From positions 6,473,486 through 6,537,485 of the forward strand of contig CM038721.1 in the NCBI GenBank assembly GCA_021613375.1: a DNA stretch of 64,000 bases, given 5' to 3'. This document shows, piece after piece, positions 1 to 49,112 of this stretch; position 1 is the first letter of the stretch; each line of letters opens with the position of its first letter. Below the pieces are notes generated by a model. The model saw only the letters and a program-made list of their open reading frames with translations, ran no database searches and was not told the origin of the DNA. The translations under genes were made by a program, and so were the position numbers. The stretch is from Megaleporinus macrocephalus (taxonomy: Eukaryota; Chordata; Actinopteri; Characiformes; Anostomidae).

Positions 1-115
1 TGAAAATTTTGTGATGAATGGACCAATAGAAGTGCTCCAAAACTGGTCCCATTGACTTACATTGAAAGTAAAGCATGTTTTTGTTCTCTTCTGTAATGTT
101 GCCATTTTGGAAAAA
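1..115 (+). mobile_element. MITE family F1, partial copy at the window edge
   Basis: Carries the family signature TGGACCAATAGAAGTGCTCC and CATTGACTTACATTGAAAG. The same roughly 240-bp element recurs at 9.4, 13.5, 19.2, 19.8, 50.1 and 53.3 kb. Full copies have inverted ends resembling ACTGTCCAATGAAAAACG. Confidence 0.75.
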
Positions 116-271
116 GAGCCACATCTGAAAAGTATCTCTACTAGGAACAGCAGAGCGTGGATCCAGGTGGAATATTAAGCAGCAGAATGAATGTCTTCTA
201 CAGCCGAGAAGAGCTGCTTATCTAGAACTATAAACTCAATCACTCTGGCTGTGGTTCTTTAGCTCTCTGGC

Positions 272-2484
<2,213 letters not shown>

Positions 2485-2486
2485 TA

Positions 2487-2889
2487 TATATATATATATA
2501 TAAATGACACATAGCCTACACGCCTCACACACAATATTTTGGCAGAGAGTGGTTTGAGAAGCAGCTATGTGTGTTTTAAAGCTCCCGCTGTATCGAGAAC
2601 AGTCTTAGGTTCTACACTGGACTCTTAACAAATGCTTAGCAATGAGACATCGACTATGTCAGCACGTTGCCCCAGCCCTATGGTATTGTATTCTGATACA
2701 TATCTGATATACAGTGATATACGAGTCTGAACAGTCTGATTGGAATTTGCTACGTTAAACCAGCTTGACGTTCATCATAATTTCATGCTGCATAGACCTC
2801 AGAAAGATTTATGCTGATGTTTCAGTAAAATAAATAAATAAATAAATCCATCAGTCAATCACTTCTCTCCATGTTCAAAGAGATTTCGA
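2487..2889. other. No gene seen
   Basis: Unique-looking AT-rich sequence in the presumed EFL1 intron, with a short (AAAT)n run at 2,827-2,847. Nothing recognised. Confidence 0.6.
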
Positions 2890-3258
2890 ATGAAATGACT
2901 GTGATGCTGGAGAGACTCCAGCTGACACTGTTCAATATTTTTCTAATATTCTTTTTTTTAAACACATCAAGAAACATCCGAGGTCGACCAGAGGAGGATG
3001 GGTTCCTCTCAAGGTTTTCTTTCTTTTATATAGGGCGTTTGTTCCTACTGTCACCTCTGGCTTGCTCTAGGGGGGCTTGGACCTTGACACCGTTTCTCAC
3101 ATTTTGCTATGCAGGGACTCTTCTCACCATCCTTCTCTTTGTTTCCTCTTTTTTTATAAACTGCTTTTCTGTGAAGCTGCTTTGAGACAACACTGGTTGT
3201 AAAAAGCACAATATAAATAAATGTTGGTTGATTGATTGATTGATTGATTGATTGATTA
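2890..3258 (+). repeat. Fish retroposon 3' tail with (GATT)n end
   Basis: Contains the widespread fish tail GAAGCTGCTTTGAGACAA followed by AAAAGCACAATATAAATAAA and a (TTGA)n run. This is the usual 3' end of LINE/SINE families in ostariophysan genomes. The 5' part is decayed. Confidence 0.7.
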
Positions 3259-3290
3259 TAACATCCTGTAACATTTCTTTTTTCCCCCAG

Positions 3291-3361
3291 CCATTATCTC
3301 CTGCCAGGTGTACACTGATGTGTACAATCTCAACGCAGTGCTGTCACAGGCTGCCACCAAC
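3291..3361 (+). other. Candidate orphan exon of unknown gene
   Basis: Seventy-one nt bounded by a strong acceptor (CTTTTTTCCCCCAG) and a consensus donor (GTAAGTG), opposite in strand to EFL1. One frame is open throughout and reads IISCQVYTDVYNLNAVLSQ then AATN, which looks protein-like in composition. No partner exon was found in the flanks and I do not recognise the product. It could be part of a gene nested in or overlapping EFL1, an exon relic carried by a repeat, or chance. Confidence 0.3.
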
Positions 3362-3484
3362 GTAAGTGCTACTACTGTGGAATGGAAGCATCTAGAAGAG
3401 GCAGACCAAGCATACTCTCAGAGCAGGACTGTACAGAGCTGTACAAATAAAATAGCTGTACAAATAAATAACTAACTAACCAAC

Positions 3485-3860
3485 TAAATAAATAAATAAA
3501 TAAATACTTGTCTTCTCTGTTGTATCACTCATTACAGGGTTTTACAGGGTTCGGCGTCCGTGGCCGAGCAGTATAGAGGACAAAAAAATGAAATAAGTAT
3601 AAATAAAAAAATGCCCAGTAATTAAGTAATTAAATACATACATTTATTTATTTATTTACTGTTCATTTCTAAATTTCTACATTTACTCATTAGTTCATTT
3701 ATTTAATTTTTGTACATTTATTCCTGTATTTCTACATTTATTTATTTATATATTTCTTCATTTATTCCTGTATTTCAACATTTATTTATTTATATATTTC
3801 TTCATTTATTCCTGTATTTCTACATTTATTTATTTATATATTTCTTTATTTATTTCTGTA
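3485..3860. repeat. ATTT-rich simple and tandem repeat
   Basis: Repeats of a roughly 51-bp phrase (TTCATTTATTCCTGTATTTC then ACATTTATTTATTTATATAT) in at least three copies from about 3,712, within ATTT-rich DNA. Confidence 0.75.
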
Positions 3861-4206
3861 TTTCTGCATCTGTATGTTAATGAGGGGGGCGGTCCTATCC
3901 TGAATCTAAAGCAGGACTGGTTAACGAACTCCGGTCGTTCCCGCTCTGCTACTACTGCACTGTACAGCACCGATGCTAGCGAAAAGCTATAAGTTGTTGA
4001 TGCGCCTTCATTAAGATCAGCGCTGTGTTGCTTATAGCAGAGTTTTAAAGGGAACCCCGGTTGCTAACACTTGTAAGCCTTAATAAGATGTAATGACTCC
4101 AAATTACGAACCATTGCATATGACTGAAGAGCCATGCGCCAAACGTCTGCCTTCAGGAAATGGTAATAGAAGGTTTAGTTCAGTGACGATATGGACAGTT
4201 TAGTTA

Positions 4207-4209
<3 letters not shown>

Positions 4210-4254
<45 letters not shown>
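4210..4254. repeat. (TA)n microsatellite
   Basis: About 44 bp of TA repeat. Confidence 0.9.
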
Positions 4255-4256
<2 letters not shown>

Positions 4257-4309
4257 AATGATTTACTTGTACATTTATTTATTTATTTATACTTATGTAA
4301 TTTTTGTCC

Positions 4310-4802
4310 TCCACAGAGCAGCTGCACAAAAGCATTAGACCGCTATGCGCAATGCCAAGCGTTGGCTGGACAGGTGTAAAAAACACAGATGGATTCTGGA
4401 GCAGTGCTCTGGAGTGACAGATCATGCTTTGCTATTTGGAAGCCTGGTGGAAAAATTTTGGTGTAGTGGATACCAGGACAATGCTACTTATTAGAATGCA
4501 TAGAGGCAATAGTAAAGTTTGGTCCAGGGGGCATAATGGGGTCTGGGGCTGTTTTTCATGGTTTAGGCTCCTTAGGTTCAGTGAAGAGTGACGTTAAGAA
4601 CTCTTTTCTGTCCCAGCAGCTCCATGATTTGATGAGCTTTGGTGCAGCGGCCTGCACAGAGCCCTGACCTCAAACCCACCGAACACCTCTACGGGGTATC
4701 ATAATGATGTATGCGAGCCAGGCATCTGCATGACAGCAGGGCCTAGCTGTCCATAATAATGCCCAAGTAGACGTGTCCACATACTTTTGGCCAGACAGTG
4801 TA
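4310..4802 (+). pseudogene. Decayed second Tc1-like element (transposase 3' half)
   Basis: Shows relics of a different Tc1-like transposase: AAGTTTGGTCCAGGGGGCAT resembles the usual KFGGGGIMVWG coding region, and a late frame reads PAQSPDLKPTEHLYG, the third catalytic motif with its E. Stops and frameshifts are frequent. The right end is a Tc1-type terminus, CACATACTTTTGGCCAGACA then GTGTA. The left end was not found. Confidence 0.75.
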
Positions 4803-5912
4803 TGTGAGCCTGTGTATACACATCAATATCTGCACACAGGAACAGCGAGAGGAAATTCTCTGGTTAGATCAGCGCGGCGGGAGAAAGACAGCAGCGTCTG
4901 CAGTCGTCTGTGTTTGTGTGAGTGAACGCGCCGACCCCTCCGCCTGGAGGAAACAAAGAAAGCACGCAGCTCATCTCGGGTCAAACGAGGAGTGAGTCTA
5001 CTGCACTGCAGCTGACCTTACACAGAGCGCCATCTAGTGTCCAACAGGGCCGTAACGGAATACATTACTCAGAGCAAACTGATAATGCATTCTACACAGA
5101 CACCAACACAGACACAAACAAGCAGCGCTTCTCCAGAGCCCCCCCCATTCTATTGGTCAAAGCTTTTTTTTCTTTTTGAATGGAGATCACACAAGCTTTC
5201 TGGACCACTGGCTCGCAATGCATGCATCATAAAGTAGCTGAATTAGGAGGCGTGTTTGGAAACATCATGATTTTAATTTCCTGTGGTTAGAGACTACCTT
5301 TCATTTACAACTGTTAACAATGAGCTCTGTTTTTATCATGAGATACTTCTGAGATTATCTATCAATCAATCTTTACTTAAGCTCGGATGTACATTAACGG
5401 GAACCCTCATTTTCAATGCAGCCGAGCATTTACATGGACAGGGATTGACAAAGTAAATAAAAACAAAATTAAATCATTATTAATTCATACAACTGAGAAG
5501 AAAGTAACTAATATACATTAAAAGAACAATCTAAAATAACAGTGAACATAACAGTAGAAATAATAATAATACTAAAAAATAGATGAAAGCTAAGATTTAA
5601 TTAGTAAGAAATTAAGATAAAATGAGGGTAAGAGATTACAAATAATAATTAAAAAGGTAAAAAGTTCAAAAGAAATTTTAGAGGAAAAAACAAGATATAA
5701 TAATAATAAAATAAAAAAAATAAAAAAATTAGATAACATTAAAATAAAATAAAATAAAATAATATCAAATAATAATACAGAACTAATTAAATCAAATAAC
5801 TACATATTAGATCATCCTAAACTTGAAAAATCCTAAACTTGTTGGAAAAAGATTAAAAGCCACAGAGAAAACAAGGCTCCTAATGACTACTGGATTGTGC
5901 TGGTGAAAGAAG

Positions 5913-5946
<34 letters not shown>

Positions 5947-8158
5947 AGTCCCCATCATATAGACAGCCCCAGTCTGACATCATATTGCATGGTTTTCTCA
6001 TCCAGAGATAAACGACTGTGCTCTTATATGGATGGGGTTTCACTTTGAGAGGGTTCAGCTGCATCTTCACCAGCAAAGCAGGAGCTGGTCATGATCAAGT
6101 TCCAATGGCTTAAAGTTGGGCGCATCACAGGGAATGCGTCCACTTATTATTATTATTATATTTATATTATTATTATTATTATTATTATTATTTATTTTCT
6201 TTAACACTGCATTGTAGTTAATGACCGCATCCAGGCATCCCCCTTCAAGATCAGCCTTCTAATGTATTTCTAATGTACATTTCTTTTACTGCAACATCTA
6301 CAACTTTTGAGGTTCTGGTAGCATAAAACTATGACCAATGCCAAGTTAGACTGACGTAAATGTTGATTAATTCCGATGTGGCTTCTCAGTCTGAGTCATA
6401 CTGCCACATATCGGATACAGGGTTTCAGTAGCATATATGAAACGTTGCAAATCTGAACTGAAAAGCTTCACTTTTGCTTCAGGTCTGAAAACAATTCCAT
6501 CCTTCCATCCTTTCACTGTGAGCAGACACCTCAAGACTATGGGTCTGAAAGGATGTGTAGCTGTCAAATAACTGTCAAAAATCTGATCTTGTATTTATAT
6601 CACGTCATGGCGTTATGGGGAATGTTTTGTGGTATTCTCTGGACCCACGCACTCTTCTTCCACCACATCCGCCAGTCATTCTTAGTGGCAGGCTAGGTGG
6701 GTAATGATGCAGAGGCTACACCAGTACAAGAATGTGCTGACAATGGGGCAACAACAACATACTGTCAGTAGTTTAGTCACTTTAAAGAGAAGCAGTGTTC
6801 ATGTTTGGCTGTTTGATAGGGTCATTCGCACAAGGACATTTATATTGAAGAGCTTAAATACGGGTGGAGTGGTGGGTTCTCCAGAACAGAGTAGAGGGCT
6901 ACACTTTTTACTGTGAGTGCTGGACAGGCTGTGTTTTCTTTCTCATTGTATGGGGCTCAATTTATTGTTATGGATTGTAGCTATCTATGAATGTCCACAT
7001 ATCCAGACATCCTATTGTTCTAATATATATATATGAAGACCTCAAGTAGAACGTTAGTAGAAGCCATCTTGGCTCATCGACTTCGTTTGGAGTGAAGGGG
7101 AGGATTTTACGAAGAATATTTTTCTGCAAATCATCACTTTGGCTGATGTTCCCACAATCAAAAAACAGAGCTGTAGTTTGGAAGAATGGCAAGATATCCC
7201 ATGCAATTACACTTCATTAAGCTTTGAGTAGCATTTTAGGGTGTGGGTGGGTGTGTTTTTTTGTTTTTTGGTTTTTTTTTGGGTCTGTTTTAGTAAACTA
7301 TTACTGTATTTATCAAAATTCAGTTGCATATATATCATGTGAAGCATTTCAATTGTAAGCGACATGATTTAAACATGATGCTTCTTAATAATTATAAAAA
7401 AATATTGAATAAAAAATAAAAAATAAAAAATAAATTGAGAGCCAGGGCTGATTCCCAACCAAAAAAACCTATGAACAAAAATGCTTTCTTAATCAGCTCC
7501 TTCCTTAAAATACAACAGAAAATACCCACAATGTTAAAAAATATTATTTACTGAATCACATTAGACGTAGACACTTCACTGCTACAGCAGTCTTGACAAG
7601 AGAACTGATATTCACTGATAGCCTAATGCATTATTTGTTATTATTAGTTTATCTGCTGGTAAAGCAAAGGAAACATTTCTTAAAGAGCAAATTGAGCACA
7701 CGGTCACTGGGACACGTCAATACAGCAACAGAGAGGACACACGCACCCATACAGAGAGCAGACAGCAGGGCACGGTCTCAGGCTGGCAGAGGTCAAACCA
7801 GGACAAAGGTTTGGCATGAACAGAGGTGATGAGATCACACATTTAATCACTCCAGTGGCTCAGAAACACACACGTGTTTACATACACACCAACACAAACA
7901 GACTACTGCAGATTAATACTCTCGATACAGAGACACTCAAACAGCAAAGGCTTTGTAAACGAAAGCACGCGTGTACAGAAAACGCCAGATCTGCATTAAA
8001 GAAAAAGAATTAATATACTAATAGTGATATGAGCACGAGGAATTATTAAGAAGTATTATTAAGAAGTAATATAATAATAAACTATAAGTATTATTATTAA
8101 ATGATAATAGCTTAAAAATGATGTATTTATGTCTTGCATTTAAAAATTAAACATATAT

Positions 8159-8159
<1 letters not shown>
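4803..8159. other. Intronic DNA, no coding exon recognised
   Basis: AT-rich sequence with simple repeats: a degenerate AATAA-rich stretch (5,450-5,820), poly-A (5,910-5,945), (ATT)n (6,144-6,193) and an (AAAT)n-like run near 7,400. A repeat containing TATGGGTCTGAAAGGATGTG ends at about 6,560 and recurs at 26.6 kb. I searched for the next EFL1 exon here and found none. Confidence 0.6.
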
Positions 8160-8229
<70 letters not shown>

Positions 8230-8392
8230 TATATATATATATATATACACATTTATATACACACATAGTGTGTGTGTGTGTATATTTAAATATATATATT
8301 TAAATATATATATTTAAATATATATATATATATATATACATAGTATATATTTAAATATATATATTTAAATATATTATTATATATTTTAAAAG
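8158..8392. repeat. (CA)n/(TA)n/TTTAAATATA compound microsatellite
   Basis: Alternating CA and TA blocks followed by repeats of the palindromic TATATTTAAATATA. Confidence 0.9.
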
Positions 8393-8686
8393 GGTTTCAG
8401 AACAGTGCAGACGCCGTGTGGAAATGTTAATGTTGCTTGATGCAACGGGTTCTGAACAAAAATACCCTAAAAATGGTTCCTAGTCTACATAAGTGTATTT
8501 TTATTAATATTAATAATTATTTATAAACTGAGACATGAAATATTGCTCACTTATTGTTAATTATTAATGCAAGCACACACAAACATATATAATAAACTGT
8601 TCATTTAAAAAAAGTACATTTAAATGCAATTTCTTGGTATTCTGCTCAAGCAACTTGTGTGTGTGTGGCCATGTTTTAGAATATAT

Positions 8687-8770
8687 ACACTACCGGCCAA
8701 AACTTTCAGAACACTTCCAGTGAAGCATTTTAAAACAAGTACTGAAACGTTTGACCAGTATATACGTCTA
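8687..8770. mobile_element. Short Tc1-like end pair related to the 24-bp arrays
   Basis: ACACTACCGGCCAAAACTTT and, 60 bp on, TGAAACGTTTGACCAGTATA, lying near inverse order of one another. The latter matches the unit of the arrays at 18.4 and 33.4 kb with few changes. It may represent a short nonautonomous element from which those arrays came. Confidence 0.45.
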
Positions 8771-9359
8771 TATACATACACAAGTTTACACAAATATACA
8801 TACACAAGTTTATAAACTGTTCCTAAACCGCTTCACACAGTTTTAGTAGTCTGCTTCCGCTCCGTGACTGACGGCTCGCCGGCCAGTTTCTTACTTGAAT
8901 TTCATTCCACCGTAGAAAGTGCAGACGCTGGAAAGGGACTGCTACACTGATTAAGATAAAAGCTGTTAACAGACACGCCGCTGCTGGGTTCTGCTAGACT
9001 GATAACAGATGTGCTGAAGCACATATTGATAAAAACATATAGTCCCAGTCATATTACAAACATCTTCATTTTAGAATTTACAGAACAAAGGTTGTTGCTG
9101 TCCTACTCAGCGGCAAAACACACACAAACATATACCATTAGCCAGTTGCCAGTTTATTGGAAACCCCTTCTGTGTACCTACATTCACCAATCACTTTATC
9201 AGAAACACCCACCACACAGGTCCACAACTGCTGCACAATTGATCAGCCCCTAATTCATCAGTGGACAGAGCCCACCAAAGGACCAACGCTGTCCAGACTG
9301 TATCTGAGGGGGCTGCATTCTCAGCACAGGATGGTCAGTGACGTGGTAGTGTGATGTTG

Positions 9360-9543
9360 GTCACTTTTCTATATTTCTACATCACTTGACAGTTGCTCTT
9401 TACATCCTGTGACAATTTCTTGAAGAATGGACCAATAGAAATGCTCCAAAATAGCTTGGAAAGAATTCCGGTTCCATTGACTTACATTAAAAGTAAGTTG
9501 TCATGTTGGAGACACCGTTTTTTCTTTGGACGGCAACAATATA
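9360..9543 (+). mobile_element. MITE family F1 copy
   Basis: Contains TGGACCAATAGAAATGCTCC, TTCCATTGACTTACATTAAA and the end TTTGGACGGCAACAATAT. It directly abuts the larger MITE that starts at 9,547. Confidence 0.75.
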
Positions 9544-9546
9544 GGA

Positions 9547-10502
9547 CAGTGGCTGTGTTCACACGCAGAGATTTTTTCCAATCTGATTGAATTAATTCGG
9601 ATTCTAGATTAAGACTGAGGTGTTTACATGCTCACTCTACGCAACACTCTGATGAAAATCTCCGTTTACATGCACACTACAAGTAATCACATCCAAAATT
9701 ACACGCATGCGTGGAGTACGTCTTGGTGTAAACGTTACCATGGCAACAAGCATCAGGCGAGGTCAGTCAGAGTGCGACCAGTAGAAGTATGTTACCTGAG
9801 TTTTCGTGTTTTTAATTGTTTTAAAATGATGCAGACTCAGAAAAACATCTCTTACACATACTTATTAAAGAAGAGCGAGAGGAAGACGTCACGTCCTGCA
9901 ACACCGTCTTCATCCGTGTTAGCAAGGAGTCGATCTCTCAAGACTTCATCCATAATTTAGTAAAACGGGAAAGAGGGACGGATTTCACCGTTCTGATTTT
10001 TAGCTTTGTAATACTCTGATCTGAGAAACGTCCTGTTTTTAATTTGCTCTATAGTTCGTGTAAACTTCGTAAAACCATCGTTCATTTGCTCACATAGTGC
10101 TATGAACAGCTCGTTACTGCTTTACAGATACCCATCCTGCCAACTATTTTTAAATCTCATAAGGTTTGAATCAAGAATTTTGTCTCTTCTAGACCAGTTT
10201 CTGCCTCCCGCCATGTTGAAATATCCTCTATGACGCTACAGTACATGCAGAGAACATATCTAAACTTTCTGATTGGGAATATATAATGAGATACAGGCGT
10301 TTACAAGGCTATTATTCTTCTATTAAACTGATTATTTACGGGATTACCCACCTCCTTCAATCAGATAGATATTGTAATCGGAATGACCTCAATCGGACTA
10401 CTCTATTGGGATTGAGGTGTATACATGGACGTATTCTATTCCGATTGAGCTATTAGTCTGATTATTAACGGATTATCAGGCTGCATGTAAACGTAGCCAC
10501 TG
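9547..10502. mobile_element. Nonautonomous DNA element with GTGGCTACGTTTACATG-type ends
   Basis: About 956 bp. The left end is CAGTGGCTGTGTTCACACGC; the right end reads CAGTGGCTACGTTTACATGC on the minus strand. Inside, Fragments such as TTCGGATT, CCGATTGAG and 'TCAATCGGACTA' recur in both orientations. No coding potential. The right end lies 44 bp from the EFL1 exon 11 donor. Confidence 0.75.
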
Positions 10503-10546
10503 TGAAGCAGGACGTGAAAGTAGACCGAAGCTACTGACTGACTGAC

Positions 10547-44682
<34,136 letters not shown>

Positions 44683-44887
44683 TTTAATAAATCTAAAACC
44701 AAAAACAAGAAATGAGTCCAGGGTTATGATATGCCATGAATGGGAATTCCATGCTTATATTTTTATTATTCCATGCTTATATTATTTTTTACTCAATAGG
44801 CTTATTACAGAGAAACTTATGGACTCTGAGGTGGTGATAGGAACCTGAGGTTGCACTACCTCTAGCTGCACTGTCCTGTTTGTCTAC

Positions 44888-45269
44888 TAGGGCTGTGTAT
44901 TGGCAGGAACCTGGCAATACAATACGTATCGTGATATAGCGGTCACGATTCAATATATCGTGATACACTGCAATATTGCAAGCAAAGTAATATATTGTGA
45001 TTTTTCAAATCCTACTATTAAAACACACCACTATATAAACAGGTTTGCCAATGTTTACAATAACACTGCACCCTTGTGCTGCTTGTTAATGTTGGAGTGA
45101 AGCTGAAAATGGATTACAACACTGCCATCTAGTGGTTAGAGGTTTAAACACAACACACAATGAATCACTGTCTGCCAGGAACCTGTGTATCGAAACTGTG
45201 ATTTTGAGAAGCGATACAGTATCACCAAACATAATATCCCGATATTTTCAATATTTTCTTACACCCCTA
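44888..45269. mobile_element. hAT MITE (TAGGGCTGTGTATTGGC family)
   Basis: 382 bp, right end TTCTTACACCCCTA. Flanks TTGTCTAC and CTGTCTAC share 7 of 8 bases. Confidence 0.85.
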
Positions 45270-45279
45270 CTGTCTACTG

Positions 45280-45470
45280 TGTCTAATGTCTTTGTAATTG
45301 ATTGTATTTATTGTTTCTAGTTTATTTTTGCTGCACACTTATGTTTGCACATCTGGACCTTGCACTCTTTGTTCCACGTTGCACCCGGTTTCTCCTGAAG
45401 GAACGTAATTTCACTCCACCGTGTACTTGTATGTAGATGGAATGACAATAAAAGCCTCTTGACTTGATCT
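45280..45470 (+). repeat. Retroposon 3' tail
   Basis: GCACATCTGGACCTTGCACT, GAACGTAATTTCACTCCACC and ATGGAATGACAATAAAAGCC, the common tail of a fish non-LTR retroposon. Confidence 0.65.
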
Positions 45471-45529
45471 ACAAGACAAATATGGCAATTTTATTTACCA
45501 CCAGTGAACCTGCACAAGTCTTCTAAACT

Positions 45530-46505
45530 TCTAACCTGAACAATTCCGCTACTAGCTCACACACGTCGTACAGAGTGACCACACACAAAGGCTCTTGGGA
45601 GCACCGTGCTCATGTTTAAGTTTAGTTAGTGCAGTATGTGTTGAGCGGTGGGGTCAGTAGTGTAGGTCCGGGTCTAACAAGAAGTGGTTGTTGGTGACCT
45701 GCCCTGCTCCGCCCAGCTTCAGCCAGTGCCGATTCCCCTCTACTGCTGCTGCTGCTTAACCTTACATCTTATTCCCCACTATTGCCACAGTGGTGTCAGA
45801 AGTGGGACAGAGGTTATCAGTTTGCTTGTTACGCAGTGAGCGGTAAAAAGGGTTTATGAGGCTTTTGTCAGATTTTACCAGCGATTTCTAATTTGTTATT
45901 AAACAGTAATTTGACCTTCACTTTCAAGCCTTTCCCCTTTCAGAGACACAGGATTCTGGGTTTGGTTGGCTGCCCAATTGTGCTGCAAATATGTCCATCA
46001 AGTGAACAGACTTTCCAATAAGGACTTTGCTACGACCCTCCGGCAGCCAGACCCCTGCTTCCTGAGGAGCGAATGGCTGGGCTGAGCTGTTCCAGAGAAC
46101 AAGAGGGCAGCGTAGGCAAAGTAAACACTGGGACACTTCCTGAGGGCACTGCTGCCAGAGGAGCTGACCAGCGGTTCTCCCTCACTGCTCCTGCTGCTCT
46201 TTAAAAGAACATTTGCTCAAAAAGGCGTGTGTCCTGTTTCTGATTTTACACCGATGATAAAACGTGTAATGTTGACGATGGCAAAATAATAACAAATCTG
46301 ATAAAATGTGCTTTCCTATGGGGCCTATTTCACCCTGTACGTATCCTTTCACCATGAATGGATTAAAAATATGTTCTAGGCCAAAATAATGAATAAAGTC
46401 ATATTATGAAAAAATAAATTTTAAGTATATTTATTTTTACTTTTCCTTCTTTTTATCGTAGATACAAACACGATTCAGACGTCTGGTTCCTATCACCACC
46501 ACTGT
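45530..46505. other. Unassigned upstream region; possible old LTR relic
   Basis: AGTGGTGTCAGAAGTGGGAC at 45,790 resembles the sequence often found just after the 5' LTR in Gypsy elements, but no LTR pair was found. Ends like AGGTGGTGATAGGAACC (44,828) and GGTTCCTATCACCACCACTG (46,485) may be an inserted MITE split by the 44.9-kb hAT. No gene seen. Confidence 0.3.
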
Positions 46506-47089
46506 AAACACATTGACTCTAAATGACTTTATTCATATCTTAAACATTTATTTTTTATTTATGGATTTATAAAAAACTTAGAGAACTTTCTCTCTGAAGG
46601 TAAAAACAGCAAGATATAAAATATAATTCATGTTAACTTAATCATAATGCTAACCAACATCGCTAGGCAGCACTGAGCTTTAATGTTTCTGATATTTAGG
46701 CCACATTTTTTATGACTATCTTTATCATTCAGTTATGGTAATATGTAGATATGTGAGCTAAAACTGTAGATTAAAAGGAAAATAAACTAATAAATAGCAA
46801 CTTTTATTACATAAAAATAACGAAAAACTATTGTTAGCTGAAATGCTAACGCCGCTGTTTCGTAGTGCAAACGTTTAGATTCAGATCGTTTAAGGTCGTA
46901 TTATTTAAGGCATAAAAGAGCATTTTCACACATTTTATAAGATAAATATATTTTAGAAATGATATCTCGACTGGTTAAGCATTTATTAACGAGTCAGCAA
47001 GCTGAGTAATTGTGGCTTTGACAGCTGTCAAATACGGACTGCCATAAAACTCAGATTCGCTATCAGTTCGCTGTAACTGCTTGAAGTTA

Positions 47090-47350
47090 GCTTCTTATTC
47101 GAATTCCCCGTTCCACCTTAAATGTAAGGTCCCAGAATATTCCACCTTAAATGTAAGGTCCCAGAATATTCCACCTTAAATGTAAGGTCCCAGAATATTC
47201 CACCTCAAATTTAAGGTACCAGAATGTGCTAACTTATATTTAAGGCACCAGAATGTTCCACCTTAAACGTGAAGGTGGACCTGGGAATTCTAATAAGGAG
47301 TTAACTTCAGCTATTTAAGGTGGAAGTAAGAATTCGAATAATAAGCCTCG
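47090..47350. repeat. 29-bp repeat inside an inverted repeat
   Basis: Five or six units of TTCCACCTTAAATGTAAGGT then CCCAGAATA (47,111-47,255), flanked by GCTTCTTATTCGAATTC on the left and GAATTCGAATAATAAGCC on the right, which are complementary with one gap. Probably a small MITE with an internal array. Confidence 0.75.
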
Positions 47351-48640
47351 TCTTTCTTTAGGTTTAAACCCAGTAAAGAGTCCCGTTACACACTGTTTTA
47401 TATTGGTCATAAATATTTGTAATATTTAGCTGTTCGTCCGCTCGTGTCACATCAGGCGCCACAATGTAACTGCTGCACAATTTAAGGTGGAACAAGAAAA
47501 CTTGAACATGAAGTTGGCGAATATGAAGCCAAACTCATGAAACGCTCAAGACAATGAAGACAGTATAAATGTATACAGTATAAATACCTCTCAGTTAGTT
47601 TGACAGGTGATAAACTCTCACTGTTCAGCGATTAAAGCCTTTAAACTGAATCTCCTGTTTGAATCGGTGGACTGCTGCTGCTGCTCCTGCTGCCATGCTG
47701 TTAACAAACTTCCAAAACAAGCGGCTCCATGTCTGTCCTGTGGAGGGATTCCTGGATTATACTCTTCTGCTCAGACGTGTTAGATTAAGACTGGAAGTCC
47801 AGAAAAATCAGGAGCGTCTGTTTAAAAAATAAATGTTGACAAACTCAAAGTAAAGCTCAAAACGTGTTGTTTGATGTGTGAAGGTGGAAATATTAAAGGG
47901 TTTGTAGATTTCAAAATAAAAGACAACATGGGCTATTAACATAAGTGTTATAGCTACTACTACTATTTATAATTATAATTCTTATTACTAATATTATTAC
48001 ACAAATAAATATTAATTAATAGTGAAATATGGGATTCTAATTCTACAACCACAAATAATTATGACAACAGAATTAATAAAAATGTTAAGGGTAGTTTTCA
48101 TTACTTGGCTCACTAAGCAACGTTACTCCGGTGGTACGGATTTATGTTCTCTAGCTCTAAGAGTCTTTTATTTTGACATAAAGATACGCAGACGGCTAAA
48201 AACAGTGCACTTCCTTATACTAACGTTGGGCGTGTCCGGAATCAAGCTGTAGCTCCCTATCTAGGGAAGGTATTTTTGAAGTACAGTTCGAAGCACAATC
48301 TATAAGTTATACTCTGAACACTCATTTCTCGAATTATGACCAAACAGGTGGTCGCCAGTAATACGTATACATTTTTTAGCTTGAAAAGCATTCCAAAATG
48401 TTACACCTCCCTCACACCGCCCTGCTACTCAGCGAGTACACTAAGTAGGGAATAAGGGTTGATTTGAGACGCAATTTTGTTTACCGTTGCTAAGCGATGC
48501 CGGGCAAATGGAGCGAGCGCTATTTTTTTATTTGGAAGTAAAATAGTACATTCAAGAATAACAATAAAACAAATCACACAAAAACACAAAAAATAAAACC
48601 TAATGACATTAAATCAGCAGTGAAAATGCAGGACATGGAG
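47351..48640. other. Upstream region of EFL1, no exon located
   Basis: EFL1's 5' noncoding exon should lie between here and about 49.45 kb, but no minus-strand donor stands out. The stretch 48,260-48,480 has MITE-like phrases. The short open frames have no recognisable product. Confidence 0.4.
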
Positions 48641-48646
48641 GTTCTC

Positions 48647-48648
48647 AT

Positions 48649-48698
<50 letters not shown>

Positions 48699-48967
48699 GC
48701 GGTAAACTTAATATTAGAGCAATAGGAAATACGCCTTTATATCTTTATAACAATAAATTAGCATTTTAGTTTTATATGTAAGTTAAATATGTGAGTTACT
48801 GTGATTTTGAGGTGGACTTACTAAACTGACACAAAAGAATAAATTAATTAACCAAATATTTAAGACTTTCTTTTTATAAAATGAGTTAAAGGTGAGGTTG
48901 GCGGTTTAAACTGAAGCTGTTTAGTCCAAAGTGGACCAGGACATAAATAACATATCTAAGTGCGTCT

Positions 48968-49047
<80 letters not shown>

Positions 49048-49064
49048 AGGGGATAAGTGGCCAT

Positions 49065-49112
<48 letters not shown>

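Noticed and set aside
4803..5240. GC-richer open stretch considered as the next EFL1 exon
   Set aside because: Neither strand reads like the expected EFL1 segment after residue 432, and splice phase does not fit.
45780..45815. Gypsy-type primer-binding-site look (GGTGTCAGAAGTGGGAC)
   Set aside because: No LTR pair, polyprotein or target duplication found nearby; kept only as a weak remark.
45924..46136. 70-codon minus-strand frame (PLVLWNSSAQPFAPQEAGVW)
   Set aside because: Considered as a retroelement gag piece or an upstream gene; no recognised domain, no splice context and no repeated copy in the window.
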